DNA of 64,000 bases from Litorimonas sp. (GCA_029936425.1 JAPYSU010000001.1:319556-383555); one strand, 5' to 3'; shown: positions 53,655 through 63,571, numbered from the stretch's first letter. The notes: generated by a model from the sequence alone, not told the origin. Made by a program: numbers and translations.

Positions 53655-55394
53655 TTAAGACGCGGAATTTCGGTAGGAGGGAGACGCGTTTGGAACGCCG
53701 TAAAGATAGCCTTGCAGGTAATCGACTCCCAGATGTTTGAGCGCCGTGGCATCAGCCTTGTCCTCGACCATTTCGGCCACAATTTTAACCGCAAATGTAT
53801 CGGCCAAATCCACCATCATCCGGACAAAGATTTGTTTTTGCGGTGAAGCAGATATGCCTTTTATGAGGCTTCCATCCAGCTTTATGGATTCCGCTTCAAT
53901 CCCCATGAGGTTTCGGAACGTGGTGTGACCGGAGCCGAAATCATCAATGGAAAACTCGCATCCAAGCGCTCTGACTTCGGCCGAAAAATGTGTTGCCAAT
54001 TCCGGGGCGTCCAGTGCGGCCGTCTCTGTCATTTCTATGGTCATGCGGCGCGTTTTCTCATTCAGAGATTTCAAAGTCTCAAGATAGGTCTTAGCGGCTT
54101 CGGCGTTTTGAATCGTCTCAGCGGAAACATTCAATGCAACTCTTAGGTCGGGGCTTTTCGAAAGCTGCGCTGCCGCCAAGTCAAGGGCGCGCCGATCCAG
54201 ATGATGAACAAGGCCAAGTTTCTCCGCCGCCATGATAAACCGTCCCGCGCTGACCAATTCTCCGCTATTTTCTCGAAGGCGCAAAAGACACTCATAATGA
54301 TGGAGGTCACCGGATACCGCTTCGACAATCGGTTGGAACGCCAAAGAAATCCGTCTTTCGTCCAATGCGGAAAGAATGTCTTCTTTTGTGATGTCTTGGT
54401 TGTAATTTGGTTTCTCTGCGAGGCCCATAGAGACCGAATATTCAGAGACTGCGCCGGACGAACGAGTTTCCAATGCGCGATCGGTTTTACGAATAAGAGT
54501 CTCAAAATCCGCGCCTGATTGCGGCAAGTCTGTATAGCCAATGGAAATATCCGCCTTTAACGGGCCAAAAGGCGATTTGTAATGCGAATCCGAGAGAGCA
54601 ATTTGTAGTCGTTCTGCAAGCACCCCCGGGTCGCTGTCCGGACCCGCTATACCGAGGACAGCCAGAAGGAAATCTCCATCCTCGCCTTTTGCCAGACAAT
54701 CCGGAGGCGCAATAATCTGCCGAAGCCTATCGGCCACGCCTCGGCAGAGCCTGTTCGCAGTTTCAAATCCATAGGTCGTTCTAACATCATCCAGGTTATT
54801 AAGGCGAAGGCGAAAAACAGCGCCTTGAGCTTTGACGCGGCAGGCGAGACCGCACAAAGTTTTGCCCTGTTCTTTGAAAGCATTCTGATTCATCAAACCA
54901 GTCATTTCATCATGCCGGGCCAACCAGTCTGATCGCTCAAATCTGGACTTTTCATCCGTAATATCGCGAATGACCCCTTCAACCTTCAGTGGGTTTTCAT
55001 CCGAGTTTGTCCTCTCGACTGTCTCCTCAACCCAGATCCAGTGGCCCTCGCCGGTCCTGAGCTGATATTGAATTTGGTAGCGCGCGCCTTCCCAATTCAG
55101 AGAGCGCAAAGAAGACTCATAAAGGCGTTGATAATCTGAATGAATCAACGCCTGAAAGTCAGAGCGGTTTTTGGGCAATTTTGAAGTTTCGCACCGAATA
55201 ATCGCGGCGATGAGCGTTTGCGAGCCCCAGTTAAATCCGTCCTCAACCTGAAATGAAAAGATAGCCGATTTCAGTAATGAAAAAGCGGCTTCACTCTCGA
55301 TTGATTGTACGGGTATTTGGCGAGCGCTCCCAACCCCAGAGACTGACCTCGCCTCTCTGGAAATTGATTTTTCCTTCGTACTGATAAACATCAC
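53655..55394 (-). CDS. PAS-GGDEF-EAL protein with degenerate GGDEF and intact EAL
   Basis: The 579-residue protein has a PAS domain (about 30-155), a GGDEF-like domain (160-320) and an EAL domain (335-570). The cyclase motif is GEDGDF at 237-242, which departs from GG(D/E)EF, so diguanylate cyclase activity is unlikely. EAL residues look complete: ECL at 368-370, Asn422, EMTE at 454-457, DDFGSG at 484-489, Lys505, Glu541 and Gln561. It is probably a c-di-GMP phosphodiesterase whose GGDEF domain may bind GTP. No membrane segment is evident. Confidence 0.88.
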   Translation of the reverse strand: MMFISTKEKSISREARSVSGVGSARQIPVQSIESEAAFSLLKSAIFSFQVEDGFNWGSQTLIAAIIRCETSKLPKNRSDFQALIHSDYQRLYESSLRSLNWEGARYQIQYQLRTGEGHWIWVEETVERTNSDENPLKVEGVIRDITDEKSRFERSDWLARHDEMTGLMNQNAFKEQGKTLCGLACRVKAQGAVFRLRLNNLDDVRTTYGFETANRLCRGVADRLRQIIAPPDCLAKGEDGDFLLAVLGIAGPDSDPGVLAERLQIALSDSHYKSPFGPLKADISIGYTDLPQSGADFETLIRKTDRALETRSSGAVSEYSVSMGLAEKPNYNQDITKEDILSALDERRISLAFQPIVEAVSGDLHHYECLLRLRENSGELVSAGRFIMAAEKLGLVHHLDRRALDLAAAQLSKSPDLRVALNVSAETIQNAEAAKTYLETLKSLNEKTRRMTIEMTETAALDAPELATHFSAEVRALGCEFSIDDFGSGHTTFRNLMGIEAESIKLDGSLIKGISASPQKQIFVRMMVDLADTFAVKIVAEMVEDKADATALKHLGVDYLQGYLYGVPNASPSYRNSAS

Positions 55395-55423
55395 CTTGAT
55401 GAAACGAGTCTAATTGGCAATTC

Positions 55424-55852
55424 CTACGCCTCGCCAACAGAAAAGTCACGGCGCGCGCTTGCGATTGTCACCATAAATCCGGCCATGACATCCAGTAAGG
55501 CCATGAGGCCGATAATGAAGAAGACAGACGTTCCAAAGGCTGGAAACATAAGGAACTCCACAAGACAGATAATAAATAGAACCATGGAGAAAGCATGATT
55601 CATCACAGCCGTGTGGTCTGTCCCGGTCGATTTTATCATTTCGAAGAACAGCATGATGAGTGACAAGGTTATGAGCATATGCCCTGGCGTGATTTGCCAG
55701 ATAGACCCTGAAATCATCGGAATAGATTGAAAATCCGTGTCCAAACGCGCGCGAATTTCGGCCGCCGTGGAAAAGGCAGAGCCGCTTATCGCCAAAATAT
55801 TATATAAGGCCACGGGAATGAGCATGAGAGGAAAAACAAGGAAAAAGCGCAT
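55424..55852 (-). CDS. Four-helix membrane protein, unknown
   Basis: The 142-residue protein has hydrophobic segments at about residues 4-26, 56-72, 82-104 and 107-130, so it is an integral membrane protein. I recognise no family motif. It is on the same strand as the PAS-GGDEF-EAL gene, 29 bp upstream of it, and probably shares its transcript; it may sense or anchor something in that pathway (inference). Confidence 0.7.
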   Translation of the reverse strand: MRFFLVFPLMLIPVALYNILAISGSAFSTAAEIRARLDTDFQSIPMISGSIWQITPGHMLITLSLIMLFFEMIKSTGTDHTAVMNHAFSMVLFIICLVEFLMFPAFGTSVFFIIGLMALLDVMAGFMVTIASARRDFSVGEA

Positions 55853-55968
55853 GACCTAAATGCCTCTATTCAGAGCTGAAACGGATCTTCAACTCACCCG
55901 TCTCAAAGATTTAACAATATCTAAAGGAAAATGGCTTGCAAAAGGTTAACGGCATCATCGTTCAGGCA

Positions 55969-56727
55969 TTAAACTTCGTCCCACCCTTTCGGGTTTCGAG
56001 AGCGTGAAATGAGCCACATCACACCGCGAAGATCCGCGATGGAAACTTTCAACCGTCCAAAATTGGTATATTTGGATTTTCCGGCGATACGGGCGCGGTG
56101 GCTAACATCTGCAAATTCGATCGCATAGCCCTCTCGTAGCATCAGAGCCGGAATATAACGGTGAATATGATCAAAATAAGGGAGCCGTAAAAAGGCTTCG
56201 CGTCGGAAAACTTTAATTCCGCACCCCGTATCCTCGGCTTGATCTTTGAGAAGTTTCTTACGAATGCCGTTACCCAGACGCGACGCCAGTAATTTCGCCT
56301 GGCTATCCTGGCGTTTTAGCCGTTTCCCGCCAACCATTGCCAAATTGTCGGGCGCATCGGGACGCCTTATCTGATCCCACATTTTGGGAATGTCTGCCGG
56401 ATTATTTTGCCCGTCACCATCCAGCGTCGCAATCAAATCACCTCTGGCTGCGAACACGCCCGTTCGGACCGAACGTGACTGTCCGGCATTGGCTTTGTGG
56501 GTCAAGACTCGAAGGGTTGGATGCTTTTTCTTAAGGTCCGATAGGACCTGCACAGTTTTATCCGAGCTGCAATCATCCACAAAGATCATCTCGTAAGAGG
56601 TCGCAAACAAAGCTTGCGAAATTTCCTCTACCAATTGCGTGACATTTTCGGATTCATTGTAGACGGGAACAACGACTGAGAGCTCAAGATCGGCCTCTCT
56701 ATCCAATGATTTTTGTGCAATCGACAT
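55969..56727 (-). CDS. GT2 polyprenyl-phosphate sugar transferase (DPM1/GtrB-like)
   Basis: The 252-residue glycosyltransferase has the GT2 opening LSVVVPVYNESENV, the metal motif FVDDCSSD and ATLDGDGQNNPADI with the DxD region, then DTGCGIKVFRREAF. This branch transfers a sugar from a nucleotide to a polyprenyl or dolichyl phosphate at the membrane. A likely acceptor is undecaprenyl phosphate, for use by the neighbouring GT39 protein. It lies 132 bp from the divergent GT39 gene. Confidence 0.9.
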   Translation of the reverse strand: MSIAQKSLDREADLELSVVVPVYNESENVTQLVEEISQALFATSYEMIFVDDCSSDKTVQVLSDLKKKHPTLRVLTHKANAGQSRSVRTGVFAARGDLIATLDGDGQNNPADIPKMWDQIRRPDAPDNLAMVGGKRLKRQDSQAKLLASRLGNGIRKKLLKDQAEDTGCGIKVFRREAFLRLPYFDHIHRYIPALMLREGYAIEFADVSHRARIAGKSKYTNFGRLKVSIADLRGVMWLISRSRNPKGWDEV

Positions 56728-56858
56728 AAATACCGTTTTGGCATGACCGTATTATATATTCAATTCGCAATGCCTGTTCCTACCGCCGATATGATATGGA
56801 ATAGCGCGTATCCTAATTTTTACGGGACAGAACGGACTGGCTTGGCTAAAGCGCACAT

Positions 56859-58589
56859 ATGTCGTCGCCGGAAATTAAATTATTAAATTTGAAGAAGCGG
56901 TTTCATCTGTTGATTCTCAGCCTACTTTTTCTGGCTGTCGCCCTTCCCGGATTGGAGTCGCTTCAGGTTATCGACAGGGACGAAGCCCGGTTCGCGCAGG
57001 CCAGCGTGCAAATGGAGGAAAGCGGAGATTTGCTCAATATCCGATTTCAGGATGAGGCCCGCAATAAAAAACCCGCTGGAATTTACTGGCTGCAAGTCGC
57101 ATCACTGAAGGTCTTCTCTTCTCCTGAGAAGCGACAGATATGGGTACAGCGCCTGCCATCCGTTTTAGGCGCTTTATTGGCTGTCTTGGCCACTTACTGG
57201 GGCGGCGCCAAACTTATAGGACGCGAAGGCGCCTTTATTGGCGGGTGCGCTCTCGCGCTCTCTTTTCTCTTGGTATTTGAAGCCCATATTGCCAAAACCG
57301 ATGCCGTTCTATGTGGTTTGTCGGCCACTTGCTTTGCGGCAATTGCAGCGATACGAACTCAACCCGCCCCCCTCTCACTCTGGAAAGCCAGGCCTGCTGT
57401 CTGGGCTTTCTGGATTGCTTTTGGCGCTTCTATCCTCATTAAAGGTCCCGTCATTCCGAGCCTAATTGCGCTGACGCTTGCAACTTTGTTGATCTGGGAA
57501 AAACGGGGTTACGGTCTCAGGCAACTTATTAATATACCCGCCATTACTGCGGCCCTATTGCTGTTTGTCCCTTGGGCCATTGCGATTGGCATTGAAACTC
57601 AAGGGGCCTTCTTTGCAGAAAGCCTTGGAAACGATTTCGGCGGAAAGCTAGTCAGCGCGCAAGAAAGCCATCCCGGACCGCCCGGCTACCACTTGGCGCT
57701 TCTCAGCCTGACACTCTGGCCGGGTTCGCTTTTACTTTTACCCGCCATAGCTATGACTGTTCGAAACTTGCGCCAGAATATGCGTAGTGATGCCCCGCTC
57801 CCGAAAGCCCTTCGCCTCTGTATCGCCTGGAGTGTGCCCTTCTTGATTCTGATTGAATTGATGCCCACCAAACTTCCGCACTATGTCCTCCCGATATTCC
57901 CGGCCCTGTGTGTATTGATAGGTTTAACGGGCGCGCACCTGCTGAAGGCAACTGAATTCAAGAAAACGAGAATTGCGAGCGTGCTTATTTTTATCGGGCT
58001 CGGCTTTCTACTCGTCGGGGTCGTCCTATTGGGCCAAAATGAATATGCCACGACTGGGACCAGTATTGCAGCCCTCGCAGCTGGTCTTGCCGCCTTAATA
58101 TTTATCATGTTTGGCGGCGGGTACTTTTGGTTCAACAATATGAGGCTAAGCTACATAAATGCCGCCTTGGCGGCTGTGACTCTTAATTTTGCTGCCTATG
58201 GAACTATATTGCCGAATCTAGATCGCCTTCAACTGGCCGATAGACTATCAGAGGCATTTCAAGCGAATAATATTGATTTACCTCGCCAAGGCGGACCACT
58301 TGTTCAGGCCCTTAATTTCACAGAACCAAGTCTTGTTTACCAATTCGGCAAAGAAATACGTTTGGGCGATCAGATTGATTTGAGCAGTTCGGAGAGCTGG
58401 AAAATCGGGAATATTTTCATCGTCGATGATCTGGAAAGTGAGGGAGATAGTTTCGAAATTTTCCAAAAATCAGCAAAGAATCAAGAAAGCTGTCTGGAAG
58501 AGCGCGATGTCATCAACGGGTATAATTATTCCCGCGGAGACGCCGTTAATCTTCATATTATTGAAGTTGTTTCCTGCCCTGAGGAATAG
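56859..58589 (+). CDS. GT39 family glycosyltransferase (ArnT-like)
   Basis: The 576-residue protein has about 12 membrane segments and the GT39/ArnT first-loop signature IDRDEARFAQ with the catalytic acidic residues, then RNKKPAGIYWLQ. These enzymes use polyprenyl-phosphate sugars to decorate lipid A, proteins or glycans on the periplasmic side. The GT2 enzyme on the divergent strand could supply the donor. It ends 3 bp from the convergent second GT2 gene. Its acceptor is unknown. Confidence 0.9.
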   Translation: MSSPEIKLLNLKKRFHLLILSLLFLAVALPGLESLQVIDRDEARFAQASVQMEESGDLLNIRFQDEARNKKPAGIYWLQVASLKVFSSPEKRQIWVQRLPSVLGALLAVLATYWGGAKLIGREGAFIGGCALALSFLLVFEAHIAKTDAVLCGLSATCFAAIAAIRTQPAPLSLWKARPAVWAFWIAFGASILIKGPVIPSLIALTLATLLIWEKRGYGLRQLINIPAITAALLLFVPWAIAIGIETQGAFFAESLGNDFGGKLVSAQESHPGPPGYHLALLSLTLWPGSLLLLPAIAMTVRNLRQNMRSDAPLPKALRLCIAWSVPFLILIELMPTKLPHYVLPIFPALCVLIGLTGAHLLKATEFKKTRIASVLIFIGLGFLLVGVVLLGQNEYATTGTSIAALAAGLAALIFIMFGGGYFWFNNMRLSYINAALAAVTLNFAAYGTILPNLDRLQLADRLSEAFQANNIDLPRQGGPLVQALNFTEPSLVYQFGKEIRLGDQIDLSSSESWKIGNIFIVDDLESEGDSFEIFQKSAKNQESCLEERDVINGYNYSRGDAVNLHIIEVVSCPEE

Positions 58590-58592
58590 TCT

Positions 58593-59516
58593 CTATCGCC
58601 CGAAAAGGCCGACCCTGAGAGTAATATAATAGGCTCGCCCCATTATGGCGAAAGCCATGAACGGCGCGGCGAGTACTGTCAAAAACTTCGAGAGAAATCC
58701 CGGCTTATAGTGCCAAAAATAACGAAGAAACCCTTTGAGCTTTTCCAGCTCGATCTTGGCCCGCGGCACGGCGCTGGTGGAACCATAATGCATGATGCGC
58801 GCTTCAGGGACGATATAGACTTCGCCGCCTTTTTCTCTGGCCCTAGCGCAGATATCAATGTCCTCTACATGCAGGAAATACCCCGAATCAAAACCGCCCA
58901 AGCGGTCAAAAGAGGCTCTATCCGTCATCAGGCAAGCACCGCTTGTCGTTTCAACCGGCGCGGGACAACTAGGAACGGCCTCATCTTCACGATGAATGGA
59001 GCGAAGGCCCGGAATGTGATGGAGCGGCGTGAAACTGACAAAAGCGGACCAAGGCGTTAAAGACCCGCGCCGCGCGCCGCGCTGCTCCCGTCCGTTTTCA
59101 TCGCGTAAAAATCCGCCTGTTATCCAAGGTCCAGAGAGAGTGCGGCCGCATTCTGCCATCGATCTGGCCGCGCCTCTGGCAATCACCGCATCCGGATTCA
59201 GAAATAGTAAAAAATGACCGGAGGCCAAGCGTGCCCCGTAATTGCACCCTCTTGCAAAACCAATATTACCATGGCCTTGTAACAACCGAATCCGGTCATG
59301 TTTAACGGCAATTTTGCTAAGCCGGGTGCGGGCGCTTTCAGCGTTGCCATTATCCACGATGATAAGTTCATGTATATCGCGGTCTTCAAGAACCGCCGAG
59401 ACAGCCTCCAAAAGGGCCGGTCCAGTCATATAACTCACCATTATAACACTAATAGGAAGTTTTTTGGCCGTTTCAGGCAATTTGGATATATTGGTCTGAA
59501 CAACCATTTTCGTCAC
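58593..59516 (-). CDS. GT2 glycosyltransferase (rhamnosyltransferase-like)
   Basis: The 307-residue protein has the GT2 fold: LPISVIMVSYMTG, LIIVDNGNAES, GHGNIGFARGCNYG and FLLFLNPDAVI (DxA variant of DxD). Later GGFDSGYFLHVEDIDICARA is typical of bacterial rhamnosyl- or galactosyltransferases. It should extend surface polysaccharide in the cytoplasm. An ending helix rich in hydrophobic residues suggests membrane contact. It is 79 bp upstream-side neighbour of the O-antigen-ligase gene on the same strand. Confidence 0.88.
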   Translation of the reverse strand: MTKMVVQTNISKLPETAKKLPISVIMVSYMTGPALLEAVSAVLEDRDIHELIIVDNGNAESARTRLSKIAVKHDRIRLLQGHGNIGFARGCNYGARLASGHFLLFLNPDAVIARGAARSMAECGRTLSGPWITGGFLRDENGREQRGARRGSLTPWSAFVSFTPLHHIPGLRSIHREDEAVPSCPAPVETTSGACLMTDRASFDRLGGFDSGYFLHVEDIDICARAREKGGEVYIVPEARIMHYGSTSAVPRAKIELEKLKGFLRYFWHYKPGFLSKFLTVLAAPFMAFAIMGRAYYITLRVGLFGR

Positions 59517-59595
59517 CTCTTGCGCCCCGGCCAGTTCAATAGCGCATTCATATCAAAATGCAATTAGACATTTTTATGGCCAAGGTTTGTCCAAG

Positions 59596-60864
59596 TTACG
59601 CTTTCGAATTGTCTTGAGTTGCAAATATGCGCACAAGATTTAGCGTTGCCAGCCCCAAAAACAAAGTTGCCCACCACCAGAACTGCCAGACCCCGAAGGA
59701 AAAGGAAGATGCCAGTATAAAGACAGTCAAAAACCCGCAAAGACCAAATGCTCTATCCGAATTTTTCATAGCGAAATTTTGGCCAAGGCCAAGACAGCTT
59801 AATATGGCGGCCCCGGCCAGGGCCGCGCCTATCAAACCGGTTTCGAGCCAAATCTGGAGCCCAACATTATGAGTATGTAGCGAGAGCAATGTTAGAGTCT
59901 GTCCATTGCTGAGCGTAATCATATCTGTATATGTTCGCGCGCTATCAAAGCCGTGGCCAATTAACGGACTTTCTGAAATGCGGCGGAAAACGAAATCCCA
60001 CATATAGAGTCTGTGCTCCCAAGACGCCGGAAACTTTGAAAGTGTATTTTCATCAACCAGGGTAATTAGGCCGCCAAAAAGAGGGGCCGCCATGACAGCG
60101 ATGGCGGCTAAACCCAAAAGGGTTTTCACTGTCAGACCGGGCGATTTGCGCGCGAGACATCCGAAGGCAAGGCCCAGCCAAGGCGCGATGACGGCGACAT
60201 ACACGCCGAGTTTCCAGGCAGATACCGAAAGAATCCCTAATAGGCATAGGGTAATTAACCGGCCAAATTTAAGGGGCCAGACCAGGGCCGCTAACGGGAA
60301 AACCATAGCCGAATAAAAGACAATACCGCGGCTGACATTGCGTGTTGCGTCCGCATGACGACGGGCAAAACTTTCCCCTTCGGCCACCGGGTCCACCAGA
60401 AAACTGATGAAAAAATTCGAGACCGCATCCACAAACAATAGAGCTATTCCTGTAAGACAGGCAAAAATCACACCTTTGCGCAGAATTGAGCCCAAGGGAT
60501 GATCGCGCATTTGCGCCCAGAGCCAGATAACAGTCGGGAAGATCAATCCCGAAACGAATATTCTCTCAGCATTGGACCAGCCAGAAACTTTCTCATAGGG
60601 GCTCCAAAACTGCGTCACCCAGGCCCAGACCAGAAACGCTGTCAGAAAAAACAGCCAAATCGGAATGGGATGTTTCCACGCTTTATGCGCGGCCAATCCG
60701 GCGAGGCCCAGCACAGACAGGATCGTCATAATCAGAGCAATACCGCCCCCGCCGGCCATGGTGAAAATAGGCAGAAGAATCAGAACGAAAAGCGACACGC
60801 CGAGAACCACCTTAGGCGGGCGGCGGATAGGCTCATCTGTCTGGGCCAAACCCGCCTCTGACAT
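59596..60864 (-). CDS. O-antigen ligase-like membrane protein (WaaL/Wzy family)
   Basis: The 422-residue protein has about 11 membrane segments. The large periplasmic loop has ASWEHRLYMWD, GHGFDSARTY and LHTHNVGLQIWLETG, the pattern of the O-antigen ligase/polymerase superfamily (Wzy_C). It either joins polysaccharide to lipid A core or polymerises repeat units at the periplasmic face. It is adjacent to thrS, 1 bp away, and may share its mRNA. Confidence 0.88.
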   Translation of the reverse strand: MSEAGLAQTDEPIRRPPKVVLGVSLFVLILLPIFTMAGGGGIALIMTILSVLGLAGLAAHKAWKHPIPIWLFFLTAFLVWAWVTQFWSPYEKVSGWSNAERIFVSGLIFPTVIWLWAQMRDHPLGSILRKGVIFACLTGIALLFVDAVSNFFISFLVDPVAEGESFARRHADATRNVSRGIVFYSAMVFPLAALVWPLKFGRLITLCLLGILSVSAWKLGVYVAVIAPWLGLAFGCLARKSPGLTVKTLLGLAAIAVMAAPLFGGLITLVDENTLSKFPASWEHRLYMWDFVFRRISESPLIGHGFDSARTYTDMITLSNGQTLTLLSLHTHNVGLQIWLETGLIGAALAGAAILSCLGLGQNFAMKNSDRAFGLCGFLTVFILASSFSFGVWQFWWWATLFLGLATLNLVRIFATQDNSKA

Positions 60865-60865
60865 A

Positions 60866-62800
60866 TCAGTTTTTCCGGCTTAAGTCGGGGGCGAGAGCTT
60901 CTTCCCTCAAAGTCTCTATCGCGTCTTCCACAGTCAAAATGGTTTGCTCGCGGCTCCCCAGTCGGCGCAGGGCGAGCTTGCCCTCCTCCGCCTCTTTCAT
61001 ACCGACTACGGCAATGACCGGGATCTTTCGGTCCGCAGACAATTCGCGAATTTTGTAATTGATCTTTTCGTTCCGCAAATCCGTTTCCACCCGAAGTCCG
61101 GCGGCTTTGAGCTTTTTTGCGGTCTCTTCGGCGTAGTCATTGGCATCTGAGATGATGGTCGCAATAACGACCTGAACCGGGGCGAGCCAGAGCGGGAAAC
61201 GCCCGGCATAGTTTTCTATCAATATCCCCAGGAACCGCTCAAACGAGCCGAGCACGGCGCGGTGGAGCATGACGGGCGCGTGTTTATTATCATCATCGCC
61301 AACATAGGACGCGTTGAGGCGCTCCGGCATATTCGGGTCGAGCTGTATCGTTCCGGCTTGCCATTCGCGGCCAATGGCGTCGCGCAGGACAAAGTCGAGT
61401 TTCGGGCCGTAAAACGCGCCGTCGCCTTCGTTCAGCTCTACTTCGAGGCCGGAGGCATCGGCGGCTTCTTTCAGCGCCGCTTCGGAATTATCCCAATATT
61501 CATCCGATCCCACTCTGACGTCAGGGCGAGTGGAGAATTTCACTTTCACATCGTCAAAGCCCAGATCGGCATAGACGGATTTCAAAAGTTCGGTAAAGCC
61601 TTTCACTTCGTCCGTGACCTGCTCCATCGTGCAGAAAATATGCCCGTCATCCTGCACGAAACCCCGCACGCGCATCAGGCCGTGCAGCGCCCCGGACGGC
61701 TCGTAGCGGTGGCAGGAGCCAAATTCGGCGTAGCGGACCGGCAGGTCGCGATAGGATTTCTGGCCCTGATTAAAGACCTGAATATGACACGGGCAGTTCA
61801 TCGGTTTCAGCGCGAGGACTTTGTCCTCTTCGGCGATTTCCGCGACGAACATATTCTCGCGATATTTTTCCCAATGGCCGGAGGCCTCCCAGAACTTCCG
61901 GTCCATGAGCTGCGGCGTCTTGATTTCGCGGTAGCCATATTCTTTCTGGCGGCGGGACATGTAGCTCTGCAGCGTGGTGTAGAGCGTCCACCCATCCGGA
62001 TGCCAGAAGGCCTGTCCCTGCGCTTCTTCCTGAAAATGGAAGAGGCTGAGCTGACGGCCGAGGCGGCGATGGTCGCGCTTTTCCGCTTCTTCGAGCTGAT
62101 GCAGATGCGCCTCGAGCTCTTCCTGCGTGCGCCAAGCCGTGCCGTAAATCCGCTGGAGCTGCGGGTTTTTCGAATCCCCTCTCCAATAGGCGCCGGCCAC
62201 TTTCATCAGCTTGAACGCCTTGCCGATTTTCCCTGTCGAAGGCAGATGCGGGCCGCGGCAGAGATCGAACCATTTGCCCTGTTTATAGACGGTGATGGTC
62301 TCGCTATCGGGCAGATCCTCGATCAGCTCGGCCTTGAACTCCTCGCCCATCCCGCGGAACAGCTTTATCGCGTCTTCGCGTTTCCAGACTTCGCGCTCAA
62401 ACTTGTCATTGCGATTGATGATGAAGGCCATCTTCTTTTCAATCGCGGCGAAGTCGTCTTCGGAGAACGGCTCTTCGCGGTGGAAGTCATAATAAAAGCC
62501 GTTTTCAATGACGGGGCCAATGGTGACCTGCGTGCCGGGGAACAGCTCCTGCACCGCCTCCGCAAGGACATGCGCCGCGTCATGGCGGATCAGCTCCAGC
62601 CCTTCCGGGTCCTCGGCGGTGACCAGTTCTATCTTGGCGTCGCCTTCAATCGGCAGAGCCGCGTCCACTAGCTCTCCGTCGAGCTTGGCCGCCAGAACCT
62701 TTTTCGCAAGCCCCTTGGAGATGCCTTTCGCAACCTCCATCGCCGTGACGCCGCTGTCATAGTCGCGGGTGGCTCCATCCGGAAATGTCAAAGTGACCAT
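60866..62800 (-). CDS. thrS: Threonyl-tRNA synthetase
   Basis: The 644-residue class II synthetase has an N-terminal TGS domain (MVTLTFPDGATRDYDSG), the editing domain with HDAAHVLAEA, the catalytic core with NCPCHIQVF and RYAEFGSCHRYE, and a C-terminal anticodon domain. It charges tRNA-Thr. Length is standard. The ATG at 62800 is used; an upstream in-frame extension overlaps yidD and is not supported. A long antisense frame exists here but is only a mirror of this conserved gene. Confidence 0.96.
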   Translation of the reverse strand: MVTLTFPDGATRDYDSGVTAMEVAKGISKGLAKKVLAAKLDGELVDAALPIEGDAKIELVTAEDPEGLELIRHDAAHVLAEAVQELFPGTQVTIGPVIENGFYYDFHREEPFSEDDFAAIEKKMAFIINRNDKFEREVWKREDAIKLFRGMGEEFKAELIEDLPDSETITVYKQGKWFDLCRGPHLPSTGKIGKAFKLMKVAGAYWRGDSKNPQLQRIYGTAWRTQEELEAHLHQLEEAEKRDHRRLGRQLSLFHFQEEAQGQAFWHPDGWTLYTTLQSYMSRRQKEYGYREIKTPQLMDRKFWEASGHWEKYRENMFVAEIAEEDKVLALKPMNCPCHIQVFNQGQKSYRDLPVRYAEFGSCHRYEPSGALHGLMRVRGFVQDDGHIFCTMEQVTDEVKGFTELLKSVYADLGFDDVKVKFSTRPDVRVGSDEYWDNSEAALKEAADASGLEVELNEGDGAFYGPKLDFVLRDAIGREWQAGTIQLDPNMPERLNASYVGDDDNKHAPVMLHRAVLGSFERFLGILIENYAGRFPLWLAPVQVVIATIISDANDYAEETAKKLKAAGLRVETDLRNEKINYKIRELSADRKIPVIAVVGMKEAEEGKLALRRLGSREQTILTVEDAIETLREEALAPDLSRKN

Positions 62801-62801
62801 C

Positions 62802-63104
62802 TTATTCGCCTGTATTCGTCCTGCGCCAGAGACCATACCGCCACGGCGCCCATAAAGGCGCCTTCGTAATATGTTCCGGCACATTATCAACCCCGCTTGT
62901 GCCGCCCGGGCGGCATCTCAGCAGTCGCGCCAGCGTCATCCACCCCCCGGGCCAGGGCCCGTGCCGGCTAATCGCCGCTTTGGAATAGGCGGAGCAAGAC
63001 GGATAATGCCGGCACCGCACGCCCAGCGCGAATAAAACCGGAGAGATCAGATTTTGATAAATCCAGAGCAGACCCAGCAGGGGATATGAGAGAAGGCGTT
63101 CCAC
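62802..63104 (-). CDS. yidD: YidD membrane protein insertion efficiency factor
   Basis: The 100-residue protein has an amphipathic N-terminal helix (LLGLLWIYQNLISPVLF) and the YidD signature CRHYPSCSAYSKAAISRHG with GWMTLARLLRC. YidD helps YidC-dependent insertion of inner-membrane proteins. It is usually next to rnpA/rpmH, so its position upstream of thrS here is less common. Its stop is 1 bp before the thrS ATG. Confidence 0.92.
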   Translation of the reverse strand: MERLLSYPLLGLLWIYQNLISPVLFALGVRCRHYPSCSAYSKAAISRHGPWPGGWMTLARLLRCRPGGTSGVDNVPEHITKAPLWAPWRYGLWRRTNTGE

Positions 63105-63180
63105 GAGGGGTGGAATACAGGGTTATCAGGTCGGTAGGAAGGCTCCTTTTCTGTTGAGAGCGTATGGGTCGAGAGAGAGT

Positions 63181-63263
63181 CGTATGGATTACCCGCTCGG
63201 GGGCGGGCAATGACGGTTTTTTTTGATTTCGTCATTGCCCCGCTTGACGGGGCAATCCATACG
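63181..63263. repeat. Imperfect palindromic repeat beside the GIY-YIG gene
   Basis: Outer arms CGTATGGATT and AATCCATACG, and inner GGCGGGCAATGACG against CGTCATTGCCCCGC, make a long stem around an AT-rich loop (TTTTTTTTGA). A partial related piece (GCATGGATTGCTCC) recurs at 63584-63597 after the GIY-YIG gene. Confidence 0.7.
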
Positions 63264-63277
63264 ATTCAACTTACCTC

Positions 63278-63571
63278 ATGCGCGATGCCTATGTTTACAT
63301 GATGTGCTCCTACAAAAACGGAACAATTTATGTCGGCGTCACGAATGACCTCGCCGCGCGCGTTCACGAACACAAAACCGGGTACAATCCCGACAGCTTT
63401 ACGGCAGAGCACCAAGTCAAACGCTTGGTATGGTATGAACATTTTGACTCCATGATTGACGCGATTGCGAGAGAGAAGCGGATAAAAAAATGGTATCGAC
63501 AGTGGAAAATTGACTTGATTGAAAAGACCAATCCGAACTGGACGGAACTGACGTTGGAATTTGATTATTGA
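63278..63571 (+). CDS. GIY-YIG nuclease superfamily protein
   Basis: The 97-residue protein has the GIY-YIG core as YVYMM (5-9) and TIYVGVTNDL (16-25), followed by Arg28 and His32 and a conserved Glu66 in AREKRIKKW. These UvrC-like small proteins (URI/GIY-YIG of the YhbQ type) act on DNA; roles range from repair to stress tolerance. It is flanked by repeats: a palindrome 14 bp before its start and a partial copy about 11 bp after its stop, so it may have been carried with them (inference). Confidence 0.9.
   Translation: MRDAYVYMMCSYKNGTIYVGVTNDLAARVHEHKTGYNPDSFTAEHQVKRLVWYEHFDSMIDAIAREKRIKKWYRQWKIDLIEKTNPNWTELTLEFDY

Noticed and set aside
61262..62671. Long open frame (469 codons) on the plus strand
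   Set aside because: It lies antisense to the strongly conserved thrS and has no family motif; it is a by-product of codon bias in thrS.
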